Shown: one piece after another, positions 1 through 10,258 of the stretch | Layout: each line of letters starts with the position of its first letter | How positions within the stretch are numbered: position 1 is the stretch's first letter | Assembly (NCBI GenBank): GCA_036873755.1 | Contig: JAVTVY010039170.1 | Location: 62,001-126,000 of the forward strand | From: Hanleya hanleyi | Lineage: Eukaryota; Mollusca; Polyplacophora; Lepidopleurida; Hanleyidae | Direction of reading: 5' to 3' | Length of the DNA: 64,000 nucleotides | Made by a program: the position numbers and the translations under genes | The notes under the pieces: generated by a model | What the model saw: only the letters and a program-made list of their open reading frames with translations | Databases searched by the model: none | What the model was told of the DNA's origin: nothing

Positions 1-458
1 TATTGCGAATTTTACCATGTCTATGCATAGCATTTTTATCCATACAAAATTTTATGGATCTTAATAAATCTCTTGTGTATTAATATACAGGTGTTGTGTG
101 GTTTCTTGCCGGTACACTTCTAATTTGGACTTACACTCTGGAATTTCTTTAGCCGTGCAATTCTGGACCGAAATAACCATTGCCTTAGTAAATGTTGTAT
201 CAAATTCTTATATTGGAGTTACAAGAAGTGTGAAGAATATAACCAAATTTTAGTTTACAATGTGGAACCTCTCTACCTTCAGGCAAGATCTGTAGAATGC
301 TGGTCCATTACCTTCATATAATGATCATGAAAGAATGCATACAATTGTGAAGTATGAAGAGAACAATATGTTGGACCTAGGGATTATTTAAACGAGTGCT
401 CATTCACCCCCATGGTTCAGTCACCCCCATGGGTTAGTTTATAGGGATAGGGAGATCG

Positions 459-705
459 CGTGCAAGCCTGGCCCATGAAATCTCAGGTAGTGAAAACCCC
501 AGGTCTCCCGCCCCACCCTATCACGTGCCACACCTATAGGGATAGGGAGATTGCATGCCCTTTCTATACTACTCATCACGCACAACTCATCGCGCATGCA
601 CCGTCGACCCATTCTACTGTAGGGTGCAAGCATGGCCCATGGAATCTCAGGTGGCGAAAAACCCAGGTCTCTCGCCCCACCCTATCCCACGCCACACCTA
701 TGCGA
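459..705. repeat. Two-copy imperfect direct repeat
   Basis: A segment of about 82 bp at 459-541 recurs at 621-703 with roughly 85-90% identity by eye. Both copies share the blocks 'TGGCCCATG', 'CCCAGGTCTC' and 'GCCCCACCCTATC'. The short open frames here change between copies, so I read this as a non-coding local duplication. Confidence 0.7.
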
Positions 706-741
706 CTCGCTGTGCAGTGAGTAAAGCGGAGGAGTAGGAGT

Positions 742-2870
742 CGGACACGCCACGGATGATATTAGGGAGATGTATTAAGGCATGAACGATAGATGTCAAC
801 TATCAACCATGATGCCGTTATGGTCCATCGACAATTCTGTACATAATGCTCCATGTTTACAAAGCAGTGAGACAAGAGAAAATACTGTATTTTATTTCAG
901 AGCGGGGAAAATTAAGTAGCGTTTCATGTTTGACCGGTAACTGACGGAGCCTGACAAAACTTGTTTAGCTTAATTTATCGCATGACATGATGAAAGAGTA
1001 CATGTTCCATATTGACTGGGCAAATATACAATGTTCAGCGAGTCGCGAGAGAGGCAGCGATAATATTTCTATTCTCCGTTCATCCTGTTATTTGTAGAGC
1101 GCAGTGGAGGTAAATATTTATCTCGACCGCACTGACGTGACCTGGTCGATGCTGGCCCCTGCAATGTAAACATACATGGCTACTTATATATTTTGTGGCC
1201 CGCGACAATGCAAATTGATGATAATGTAAAACAAAAATCCCATAAATTTTTCAGATAAATTTGTTAAATGTTGTAGAAATAATACAAGGTAGCATGCGAT
1301 TACAGTAGCCTAATCATTGGTGATTAAACTGAAGAGAAATCCTCACATACATCTATGCTTGGGTTGCATGCATGGTGACTATTTGACAAAGGAGATGGTA
1401 TATTTGCATTACACTTATTTTGTCCTGTAAAATACTTGCTTAATTAATGAATAAAACTGTTTGTTCATTAAAAAAGTGTTTAATCGACAATAGCCCATTT
1501 AAGTTCTCTTCACCAAATGTAATTGACAAACTTTATGAAATTCTCATCCAATCTGAATTCTGATCATGTTTCAGCTCATTGAGTCATTTAGAGCATTTAT
1601 TGATCACTTTGCCTCTCGGTATTTTTAATGTGTTTCTTGCTTTATGTAATCTTGATCTGCTATGTACATATCTGCCTCAGTATGATAAGCATCTGGTTCA
1701 ATGCAGATTTTTTATTCTTGTTCGAGTTCAGATCATTCATAGATTTAGTACGGTAATATACTTTCACACTTGCCATATGAACTGACACTGGGATAACCTA
1801 GCTCTCATCTAAACTTCAATCACGTTTAATGATCAAAATTCACTAATCGGTCTTTGACGAGTTGTAAATTGGCTTGAGATTGTTCAATGTACACGTCAAC
1901 GGTGAAAGGGAGTGGAAATTCATAACTATTACATTAAGGCCAACAATAGTTTTGTGTGAAAAAAGGTGGTAATTATCTCGGCATGACTCGATAGAGCCTG
2001 GCGGTTGACGATCATTAAGCCACGTTCAGCTTATAACAGTTAAGGCCTATTAAGCTCGTCACTGGCATTTGTGAAGTTATGCTTGTAACCCTTGTGTTCA
2101 CGGTCTCTCTAGCACATTGTCAGTTGAGAGATTTAGAAATTCCCATGTTGCTGTTAACTCAATTACTCTATATAGGGGATGTTGCTAGTGGTTTCAGGTA
2201 TTGTACATGTAAGGAGGTGTGGCGAAATGGGTTGTACAGCATGTTCTGCCCAAATAAATCCATCCATCCACTGTAGGAGTGGTAATAAGCACTTGCCAAA
2301 TTTCATGTAAACGTCTGCATCAAGTTCAACCCTTCTCAAAATGACTCGTGTTTTTACGATCGACTCGTCAGCTTTCTAGGCACATTCGATTTGAATTGCG
2401 AGCACGTTAAATTTCCTGATATCAACCGATTTCCGTGCCAGATCAGCCTTGCTGATGACTCCATCTCCGATTATTCACTGTAAATTGAGAATGGAATGTC
2501 GTCATTTTCAAGTCTTCAGGGTATTTAATCTCTCATTGCATAAGGAGCAAAGAATAATGAGACGGATGAAAAAAATATTTATAAATTGGACAAATTCCAG
2601 ACAGGAATTCAGGAAGTATGGCGATGATCTGAGCGTAAGTCAGAAAACACTGATGCTGACGTTGATTCTGTATTGAGATTTCAGATCTTGTATCTGTGCC
2701 TATATGAGAAAGCTGTTCCAATCTTTGTGGGATGCTGAAGTTGACAAATTTCAGGAGTTAAAAAAAAACTATAGGTTTAATTTACTCATCGTAGCAGTCA
2801 GAAGCATTTCAATCTGGCTGTAATCAGACTCCTGACTCTTGAACATCTGTTAAAAAATGGATTTTCTCTA
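742..2870. other. No recognisable feature
   Basis: AT-rich intergenic-type sequence. Open frames are short and do not resemble known proteins. I see no RNA gene, repeat array or terminal inverted repeat here. Confidence 0.5.
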
Positions 2871-2875
2871 CTGTA

Positions 2876-3215
2876 TTCCATGCCATAAGAAATTCACAGT
2901 TAAACATATATTTTGATTAACTTTATAGATTATAAAGTTGTGAGAGATTCCTAGTTCAGTTTATCTTTCTAGTTTAGAAGATCTTTTTAGTCGGGTGAGA
3001 GAAGACTTTGATTTTAAAGTTGAGAGAAATTGGCTTGTTAATTAAATTTTAATGTATGTACCAGTTATTTAATGTGTTAACTGCTTTTATCACTTTTAGG
3101 TTGATGTTGGGTTGTTGACTAGCATTGCCATACTTCGTCGACATATACATGTAGCTCATATTGCTGAACATGATGTTAAATTTAAATTTTCTCTCTCTCA
3201 TTCTTTATGGAATCA
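2876..3215 (+). mobile_element. Degenerate non-LTR retrotransposon 3' end
   Basis: This stretch matches segments at about 37056-37340 and 45580-45925. All three share 'TTTTTAGTCGGGTGA' or a close variant, a following block ending in 'TTTTAATGTATGT', and a tail of the form 'ATTGCTGAACATGATGTTAAA' followed by CT-rich sequence. In the 45.5-kb copy the same region lies downstream of an RNase H-like motif, so I read it as the C-terminal end and 3' tail of a LINE. It is the most decayed of the three copies. Confidence 0.6.
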
Positions 3216-3404
3216 TACATGTAGTTTGATGGTGTTGGTGTTGTTTTTGCACATCATTTTACATACCCAGTATTTTACTGGGCTTCTACAGAAGCTGGAT
3301 TGTCTTACAATTTACTTCACGAACCAATGAAAATCCAGGATTTCTTTTTTTCAGAGCACTAAATTACATCTACCTGGCCAAGATAATGCACCCAATACTC
3401 AGAA

Positions 3405-3685
3405 ATAAGCAATTTCTGTCTGCCTCACATTAAGATGGAATGGGATATTCGGCAATATATCTGGGCCAGTTTTTCTCAAAGCATTGAAATTCCTCACAGT
3501 AAATATGTAATTTGTGCATTTTTATTCTGAAATTTCAGGGAAATATATTCAGAATCAAAGAAAATCTCCAAAACCTTGCATGTTATTTCAAAGCACCATG
3601 ATGTTGGGCTTGAATTGTTGCAAGATTGTGCCTGGCCGCTACATGTATGACGTCATAATTTAACATGCAAAATTGTCAGGGCGAA
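3405..3685. mobile_element. Left arm of an old inverted-repeat element split by the DIRS insertion
   Basis: About 150 bp near 3413-3560 is the inverted complement, at roughly 75% identity by eye, of 9940-10085 on the other side of the DIRS element. Shared landmarks are 'GGAATGGGAT', 'GCAATATATC', 'CCAGTTTTTCTC' and 'CTGAAATTTCA'. The two arms look like one foldback or terminal-inverted-repeat element into which the DIRS element landed. The family is not recognised. Confidence 0.65.
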
Positions 3686-3689
3686 ATTT

Positions 3690-3845
3690 GTGTTATTTGC
3701 GCTGAAAACTTACCTCACTTCCACTCTTTGCATTTATTGTTTCACATGAGATCATCTAGTAAGAATTTTGAATAACACAGTTCTCTCCCCTGCTAGTCAC
3801 CTGACTGCTCGATCACTTACCCATAATCCCTACTTCTTGTTTCCT
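3690..3845 (+). repeat. DIRS left inverted terminal repeat
   Basis: About 140 bp, inverted and highly similar to 9749-9888. Shared blocks include 'CTTACCTCACTTCCACTCTT', 'AGTTCTCTCCCCTGCTAGTC' and 'CACTTACCCATAATCC'. The outer 15-20 bp differ between the two ends, as is normal for DIRS elements. Confidence 0.93.
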
Positions 3846-3989
3846 ACTGCTGTGGGTCAGGACGTAAAATTGTCAGCTCCGTGAAAATTGCCTATTCCTA
3901 GCGAAATCACTAGCAGTTGGATTACCTCAGACGTCTGATATTCTTCAAGAAGTCCTTTGGGAAGTATTCTATACGTTATCAGCGAAATT

Positions 3990-4617
3990 ATGGCTCAAAA
4001 TATGTCTCAAATGTCATGTATGTCTTGTGGTGGTGACAAGCCTGTATATGACCTTCACTCCACGTGTCCCCAATGTCGCCAGGGAAGAGTATGTACCTGG
4101 GACATGGCCTGTGCGGACGCCTGGATACGACGATGAAGGGAAATCGGTAACGGAGCCAGGCTTAGCGTGGGAAAGCCAGTCAATTCCGATCTCTCGATCG
4201 GATTCGACTTATGACTATGAAAACTTGGGCAATACTAGTGAGGCGCCTAACGTTAAATTTTCATTTGGTTCCGGGATTGGGAGATTGCCTTCCTCAACGC
4301 TGTTGAGGCCTGGACTTTCCGGTCGTTCTATAACATCTACTAACACTGGAACGACTGGTTTGTCTAACTTCTCCCAATCTGCTTCCGGTTTCTCTGGTGG
4401 CCTTCCTCGCCCCCCTGCCGAGACGTTTGTCGCTACGAGCCTTCTGGCCCACCAGAGATTGAGGTTCCCACAACAACGGCAGTATGGTATGTATGCAGGT
4501 ACCTATGATATGCCAAATTTTTTACCTGCCTCTGAGACGCGGTATAGAGACCCCTCTCAAGTAGGTCAAATTATGCGGCATCCGGTTGCTAGTTTGACTT
4601 CGCCCTTGCGTGGCTAA
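3990..4617 (+). pseudogene. DIRS gag-like N-terminal part, frameshifted
   Basis: An ATG at 3990 opens a frame with a likely zinc-binding knuckle near residues 10-29: C-M-S-C-G-G, then H-S-T-C-P-Q-C. This C-x2-C...H-x2-C-x2-C pattern is typical of the N-terminus of DIRS gag-like proteins. That frame stops at TGA 4134. The protein-like sequence goes on in the next frame, from about 4100 to the double stop at 4612-4617, with a Ser/Thr-rich stretch. One indel between about 4098 and 4134 would explain the switch. Translation of an intact copy would place this ahead of the longer gag frame at 4881-6317. The assignment to gag rests on position and the Cys/His pattern, not on an alignment. Confidence 0.7.
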
Positions 4618-4637
4618 TAGCTCAAATTTCTGCTTCC

Positions 4638-4846
4638 AGTCTTTCGTTTTTGAAAATAGCTGGAGTGCTGTTAATCACACTCCTAAAGCTTGAAAAATGA
4701 TTTTGAGGAGCGTGATATCACACTCCTCCAGGTTACAACTTAGGGAGGCTTACAATTGGCGAGAGCTATTGTTCACACTCCTGAGCTAATTTTCAGGAGT
4801 GTGATGGAGTGTGATCATACTCACACTCCTCAAAAACGAATGACTG
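4638..4846. mobile_element. Small MITE inserted inside the DIRS gag region
   Basis: A 209-bp insert bounded by inverted ends of about 16 bp ('AGTCTTTCGTTTTTGA' and 'TCAAAAACGAATGACT') and flanked by a direct repeat 'TGCTTCC' (4631-4637 and 4847-4853; 8 bp with one mismatch). The inside is a series of 'CACACTCCT' / 'AGGAGTGTG' palindromic modules. An 8-bp duplication would fit a hAT-type element, but the family is not certain. Confidence 0.8.
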
Positions 4847-4880
4847 TGCTTCCGGTGGTATTCGAGGTACGGGACCGGCT

Positions 4881-6317
4881 ATGCTACGTATGATGCGTCC
4901 TCCTACATGTATACGTGCTTCCGGTTTACGACCTCGTATGCCAGTTCACCGACCATTACAGTGGCCGTGCTCACGGTCATTTGTAAGGTCCCCGAGTTTG
5001 AACACACCCCGTCAGGCCCAGCTTCCGGTGCACTCTCAAGTGACGGATCCTACGTTGGCTGCTATCCTGCGCGGAATGGAACAGCAACGTGAGGAAATGA
5101 AGGAACTGAGAGAGATTATGACCAGCCAAATAAGGAGCGGTATGCCGCCGCATCCGGTTTTGGCTGAACAGTCTAGGCAACCGGAAGCAAGATTGAAAGG
5201 GACTATCCCTTCCATTACTCCTCGTTGGCAGGAAGCCCTGGAAGCTATGGAAGTGGATAGGGACCAGTACGGTAGCTCGGAATTTAATGAACCTACCAAT
5301 ACTGATCCAGATACTAGGAAATATTACGATTTAATTTCCGGTATCTATGACTTGATTCCTGACATGCAGCTTCTGGTCCCACATGCGGGGGATATTGAAA
5401 CTGAGTCGGGAGAGTCAAATCGGGTTACGAGGTCGGTTTCCACGCTTCCGGCCTCAACTGCTATACATTCTATTTGCCACTTGTTCCATAGAACATTAGC
5501 AGAACCCGCTACGCAGGAGGAACGTGCAGTCAGGCTGAGACCTAGAGCACGCTTCCGCCCTGCGGGATCTTCTGGTCCGTTCCCAGTACAGAAGCCAAGC
5601 ATACGATCATATGACGTACATGATTCACCGTTTAGCTTCCGGTCTGCAGAGGTGAACGGCGATTTTCAGTATTTGTGTCCTGCTAATACTAAATTGCCTA
5701 GTAATCCGGATGTTCCGTTTACGAACAAACAGGCCTCCGTACTAGAGGAAACTGCCCGACAAGGAGTGGCGATCACGAATCACTTGGACTGGTTTCTTAA
5801 AGCCATTAAGAATGGTTTGTTTTCGCTGTCGGGCGCGGACAGTCAAGAGCAGTTACAAGAGGGAATTAACCTCGTTCTTGACTACCAGAAGATTGCTTCC
5901 GGTGCAGTAGAAGATTTACTGGTGCATAACGCCTACCTATCTTCTATGCTGGTGTATTTAAGGAGAAGGGCCTTCGTTCCTTTGATGCACGATTATACAC
6001 CGGAAGCAGTAAAGAGAAGCCTACTAGAAACTTCTACGGCTCCTTCTTTACTGTTTGGCGATGTCCGACCTGAAATGGATCGTATTGAACATGACAGGTC
6101 CGTGGCTTCCGGTGCTTCGACCAAGAGACCTATGGCTTCCGGGTCGGGTCCCAAGGCGAAGAAGGCTAAGAAGAACCCGCCTAGTTCCAAGGCTGCTAAG
6201 GGTGCTTCCGGCCAACAGCAGAACCAAGCGCCTGCTTCTTTAGAGCCAAGATTATCGAGCTTTGGCCATAAGAAGCAGGGTAAGGGGAAAAGCAAGCAGT
6301 CAAAGAAGAATGCCTGA
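4881..6317 (+). CDS. DIRS gag-like ORF, main part
   Basis: A 478-codon open frame between the MITE and the RT region. Residues ~62-84 form a likely short coiled coil rich in E, Q and K. The middle (~285-385) is mostly hydrophobic and helical in composition. The C-terminus (~405-478) is strongly basic and rich in Lys, Ser, Gly and Ala, as expected for a nucleic-acid-binding tail. The true protein probably began upstream at 3990, so the ATG at 4881 is only the first in the surviving frame. It precedes RT by a short overlap, the usual DIRS order. No enzymatic motif is seen. The 'GCTTCCGG' octamer recurs throughout this ORF in all three frames (see findings). Confidence 0.75.
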   Translation: MLRMMRPPTCIRASGLRPRMPVHRPLQWPCSRSFVRSPSLNTPRQAQLPVHSQVTDPTLAAILRGMEQQREEMKELREIMTSQIRSGMPPHPVLAEQSRQPEARLKGTIPSITPRWQEALEAMEVDRDQYGSSEFNEPTNTDPDTRKYYDLISGIYDLIPDMQLLVPHAGDIETESGESNRVTRSVSTLPASTAIHSICHLFHRTLAEPATQEERAVRLRPRARFRPAGSSGPFPVQKPSIRSYDVHDSPFSFRSAEVNGDFQYLCPANTKLPSNPDVPFTNKQASVLEETARQGVAITNHLDWFLKAIKNGLFSLSGADSQEQLQEGINLVLDYQKIASGAVEDLLVHNAYLSSMLVYLRRRAFVPLMHDYTPEAVKRSLLETSTAPSLLFGDVRPEMDRIEHDRSVASGASTKRPMASGSGPKAKKAKKNPPSSKAAKGASGQQQNQAPASLEPRLSSFGHKKQGKGKSKQSKKNA

Positions 6318-8408
6318 TGTCTCGGGCCATACCGGAAGCCGAGACATAATGTTTCCAGTCCCGCCACAACTAGACCTTCCGGTAGGGGGAAGGCTGCAGT
6401 TGTTTTGGCGGAACTGGATAAGGATCGGGGCGGAAGCGTGGGTCATTCGAACTATCAGATACGGCTATCGCCTATCGTTCGACACGCTTCCCCCCTTGAC
6501 TGCATCTCCCCTTCCGTCTCGTATTCCATTACGAACGGGTCATCTATCAGCGATACAGTCCTCTGTGGACAAGCTGATAGAGAAGGCTTCAGTAATAGAG
6601 CTTCCGGTTTGGGATACAACACCCAGGTTCTATTCGCCGGTCTGAAAGACACGTCCGAGATGCGCATGGTTATCAACCTCAAGCGCCTCAACAAGGACTA
6701 CCTCACTCCACCGCCACACTTCCGCATGGAGTCCTTCCGGTCTATCCGGACGGTACTCAAGCAAGGGGAATGGCTGACTTCTCTGGATTTAAGGGATGCA
6801 TACCTTCATATCCCGATACATCCGGAGGACAGGAAGTACTTGAGATTCATGGTCGGCAAACGACGCTTCCAAATTCAAGTGCTCCCGTTCGGCCTGTCCA
6901 CTTCCCCTTGGGTGTTCACACGAGTGTTTACACCAGTGGCACAATTCCTGCACAGTCTAGGTATAAAGTACCACTTTTATATCGATGACTCCCTGCTAAG
7001 GAATGCCTGCAAAGAGCAGTTAATCCTAGACACGCAGTTTGTCTTAAGGACATTGACTTCTCTGGGATACATCCCATACGAAGAGAAGTCAGAACTGACT
7101 CCGTCGCAAAGGCGCAAATTTCTGGGGGTGGAATACGATACGCTTTTAGCTCTCGCCAAACCCCCAGAAGATCGTTGGCAAAAGATAACAACGAAGATAC
7201 CTCAAATCCTCAAGTTATCTCAAGCCAGGGCTTTACACTTTGCTGCGATAATCGGCCTCTTGACGTCTACACAGGATGTAACACCAAGAGGTCGGTTGCA
7301 GCTTCGTCCCTTAATGATTTACTTCAATCATCAATGGGTCGAAAGGCAGTTGAACCCGTGGATACCTGTCACGCCTCTTGTCAAACAATGCCTCCAATGG
7401 TGGTTGGATCCACTCAACGTTATGCCGGGTGTGTCCCTACTTCCGTTTCGTCCGTCACATCACCTGTTCACGGACGCATCTATGGAAGGATGGGGAGCCC
7501 ACTTCGAGTCCAGGTCGATATCCGGGTTATGGACAATCGAGGAACGCTCGTACCATATAAACGTGTTGGAGTTTATGGCAGTGACACATGCCATCCGCAC
7601 GTGGGTGAGCGTATTGACCGACAAGAACCTACTAGTTGCGACGGACAACACATCAGTCGTGTCCTACATCAACAAGCAGGGGGGCACGAGATCTCTGCAA
7701 TTACAAAGCCAAGCGGAAATCTTTTTCGGTCTGTGTTGGGACAACAACATATCAGTGTTGGCCAGGCACATCCCGGGAATTCTGAATGTCTTAGCGGATT
7801 CGCTTTCACGACGGAATCAGATAATTCCCACAGAGTGGCAACTTCACCCAGCCATACTAAAACAAATAGCTCATGTCTGGGAGATGCCACACATAGATCT
7901 GTTCACCACTCGGCACAACAATCTATTGCCCCTGTTCATGTCGCCGGTTCCGGATCCGTCGGCATATGCAGTGGACGCCCTATCGCAGGACTGGTCAAGG
8001 ATGGTAGCATATGCGTTCCCTCCTCCAGCTATCCTAGATCTAGCGAAGATCCACGAACACACTTGTGTCGTTTATCTGATTGTTCCGTGGTGGCCAGCAA
8101 GGCCGTGGTTCCCGGACTTACTGGATCTTCTGGTAGATGTACCAAGACAACTTCCGGTGTGGCACAATCTACTGCGCCAGCCCGGAACGTCGATATTCCA
8201 CAGCCAGCCAGGACTGTTCCACTACCACGTGTGCAAGTGCTCAAGAGACACTTCGCTCAGGCGGGATTTTCAACGGAAGTTGGGCGCCGAATGGCACAAT
8301 CGATTCGACCGTCCTGTTCCGCTGTTTACGATTCAAAGTGGGCAATCTTCGATCTTTGGTGTGGAGAGAGGGATATCAATCCATCAAGAGCCACTATCCC
8401 TGAAGTAG
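6262..8408 (+). pseudogene. DIRS reverse transcriptase - RNase H, frameshifted
   Basis: The N-terminal RT part is read in one frame up to the stop at 6643-6645 and continues in the next frame, so about one base has been gained or lost near 6635. Visible RT motifs: M-V-I-N-L-K-R-L-N, S-L-D-L-R-D-A-Y-L-H-I-P-I (first catalytic Asp), L-P-F-G-L-S-T-S-P, and Y-I-D-D at 6978-6989 (catalytic pair). RNase H follows with F-T-D-A-S, N-V-L-E-F, A-T-D-N-T and a final L-A-D-S, giving the D-E-D-D set. Beyond it lies the conserved DIRS region I-D-L-F-T-T-R-H-N plus W-P-A-R-P-W-F, which corresponds to the methyltransferase-like part of DIRS polyproteins; I see no clear catalytic methylase motif. The protein would copy element RNA into DNA. 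Confidence 0.9.
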
Positions 8409-9298
8409 CAGAGTTCTTATTGCACCTGTTCCGGGATAGGGGCCTTGTACCCGCTACGGTCGAAGGGTATAGGGCAGCCATTGCTCAACCTATTCTTCTG
8501 GGTACTGGGATTAATCCCTCGACTGATCCAAATTTATCTGCACTAGATAAATCATACAAATCATAAATCAAATCAAGTCATACAAGATATCTGGTCAGTC
8601 GGTTGTTCCGAAATTGCCAAAGTGGGACTTAGCCTAAGTACTTCGGCAATTAGGGAAGCCACCATTCGAGCCAATAGAGGCTATTGATCTCAAAATGTTA
8701 TCATACAAAACTTCGTTTTTTGTTGGCTCTTGCCTCGGCAGCTCATGTGTCAGAGCTGCATGCGCTTGATAGAAGGAACGTCAGACACTCTAGGGACTGG
8801 AGCAATGTAGTTCTCACAACAGTTCCTGAGTTTGTGGCTAAGAATCAAGCCCTCTACGATTCCATATCTCGAGAGTTCACAATTCCAGCCTTATCTGATT
8901 TCCTTTCGTCCGGTCTTGAATCAGACATGTTGATGTGTCCGGTTCGTGCACTCAGAGCAGAGGAGATCAGAGCGGGTAGGAGGCGTTTAGAAATAAGCAA
9001 AAATACTATCTCAAGTTGGCTCAAAAATACGATTCGGCTAGCGTACTCCACGGCTATGGATAGACAAGCCGCGCTTGTAAACGTTTTGGGTCACGAGATT
9101 AGGGCACTAGCGGCATCATGGCCTCTGTGGACTAACAGATCAGTGACTGACATTATGAGGGCATGCTACTGGAGGTCAAACACGACATTTGCCTCTTTCT
9201 ACCTCCGGGACATGACGTTAGCATGTGACGACCTCTATTCCATCGGCCCACTTGTGACCGTACAGCGGGTATCTGTGGGACCGAGGCCAGCAAGATAG
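8225..9298 (+). pseudogene. DIRS tyrosine recombinase, inactivated
   Basis: The frame overlaps the end of the RT ORF in a different reading frame, as in other DIRS elements. The N-terminal core-binding (SAM-like) part is at about 8260-8566 and contains a W-A-I-F-D-L-W-C helix and V-E-G-Y-R-A-A-I. The linking part carries a TAA near 8632 and needs a frame change near 8716 to reach the catalytic domain (8684-9298). There the His-x-x-Arg pair (H-E-I-R) and the C-terminal W and Tyr (F-A-S-F-Y-L-R-D) are present. The first catalytic Arg, expected in A-A-R-V-S-E-L, is His here (codon CAT, 8744-8746). The intact enzyme would integrate circular DNA without making a target duplication. Confidence 0.88.
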
Positions 9299-9600
9299 CA
9301 AGATAAAGTCTGGGCGTACAGTTTTTACCCTGCTTGCTGCGGGTGAGTGCATTTTTCTCTCGATCCCTTTCGGAAAAAGGGGGGGGGGCGTATATGCGAC
9401 TCGACCTTGAAGTCAGAGTAGCGACAGAGGTTCCCCGTGTACCATAGGCATACAGGTTACGGCTGTTGTATGATCTCATGGATCCTCTTTGAGGTAGAAG
9501 ATCGGTGATTTCTACTCTGTACTAGTCGTCTTGTTCATGGCATTTATCACTTACCACGGATTGTATCAGTTTGCCCGCCAACCTTTCTGTGGCATTCTAT
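9299..9600. other. DIRS 3' non-coding segment
   Basis: Non-coding sequence between the recombinase stop and the internal complementary region, with a G-run at 9380-9388. No further feature seen. Confidence 0.6.
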
Positions 9601-9697
9601 GCAAAGAGTGGAAGTGAGGTAAGTTTTCAGCGCAAATAACAAAAAAAATTCACAGGTAAATTTTCTGTTATTAAGCTAAAACTTACCTCACTTCCAG
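9601..9697 (+). repeat. DIRS internal complementary region
   Basis: 9601-9645 is the reverse complement of the extreme left end (about 3686-3728), and 9653-9697 is the reverse complement of the extreme right end (about 9866-9909). The two halves meet near 9650-9653. In the DIRS model this region bridges the two non-identical ends so that a closed circle can form. Confidence 0.9.
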
Positions 9698-9748
9698 TGA
9701 TGCCCACCCACCTCCCCTCTGTGATACATCCTAACCATGTATCGCAGT

Positions 9749-9909
9749 GGAAACAAGAAGGAGGAATTATGGGTAAGTGAGCAGTCAGGTGACTAGCAGG
9801 GGAGAGAACTGTGTTATTCAAAATTCTTACTAGATGATTTCATGTGAAACAAGAAATGCAAAGAGTGGAAGTGAGGTAAGTTTTAGCTTAATAACAGAAA
9901 ATTTACCTC
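9749..9909 (-). repeat. DIRS right inverted terminal repeat
   Basis: Inverted copy of the left repeat, with small indels (for example a missing 'TCGA' after 'GTAAGTGA'). The last ~20 bp ('GCTTAATAACAGAAAATTT') are private to this end and are the part mirrored at 9653-9680. Confidence 0.92.
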
Positions 9910-9937
9910 TGAAAATTTTGTTTGGGTGAATTTGACC

Positions 9938-10085
9938 CAAGATTTGTTTGATTTTCATGAAATTTCAGGATAAAAATGATGATGTTCAATTGATGTGCGA
10001 AATATCATTGCTCTGAGAAAAACTGGCTCTGATATATTGCTGAAAATCCCATTCCCTCGTAATGTGAGACAGGCAGTAATAAAAT
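9938..10085. mobile_element. Right arm of the old inverted-repeat element
   Basis: Inverted counterpart of the arm at 3413-3560 (see that entry). It lies directly outside the right DIRS end. Confidence 0.65.
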
Positions 10086-10258
10086 AATATTTTCCTAGCT
10101 GTCTTCAGTTGCAAACCGTCAAAATGAAAGTGTATTCGAATTGAGGGAAGCATTCCTTTGACAGGACATCATCCTTCTGAAACCTTATCACTATACTTAA
10201 AACATTTATCCTAGAGCGGTGATTAGCTGGTGGTAGGAAGTGTGCCGTCTCATTATCG

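Larger units (their letters stand above)
3686..9909 (+). mobile_element. DIRS-like tyrosine-recombinase retrotransposon, inactive copy
   Basis: A 6.2-kb element with the DIRS layout: inverted terminal repeats, a gag-like region with a zinc-binding N-terminus, reverse transcriptase plus RNase H, and a tyrosine recombinase instead of an integrase. Just inside the right repeat, at 9601-9697, is an internal complementary region holding the reverse complements of both element ends joined together, a feature used by DIRS elements in their circular replication model. Inactivating changes are a frameshift in gag near 4100-4134, a MITE at 4638-4846, a frameshift in RT near 6635, a stop and a frameshift in the recombinase near 8632 and 8716, and a lost catalytic arginine. 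The ends are placed to within a few bases, from the internal complementary region. Confidence 0.92.

Noticed and set aside
459..720. Two + strand frames and one - strand frame of 60-86 codons
   Set aside because: Explained by a local 82-bp duplication; the product is not conserved between copies.
6928..8244. Several - strand frames opposite the DIRS RT region
   Set aside because: Shadows of the RT/RNase H coding sequence.
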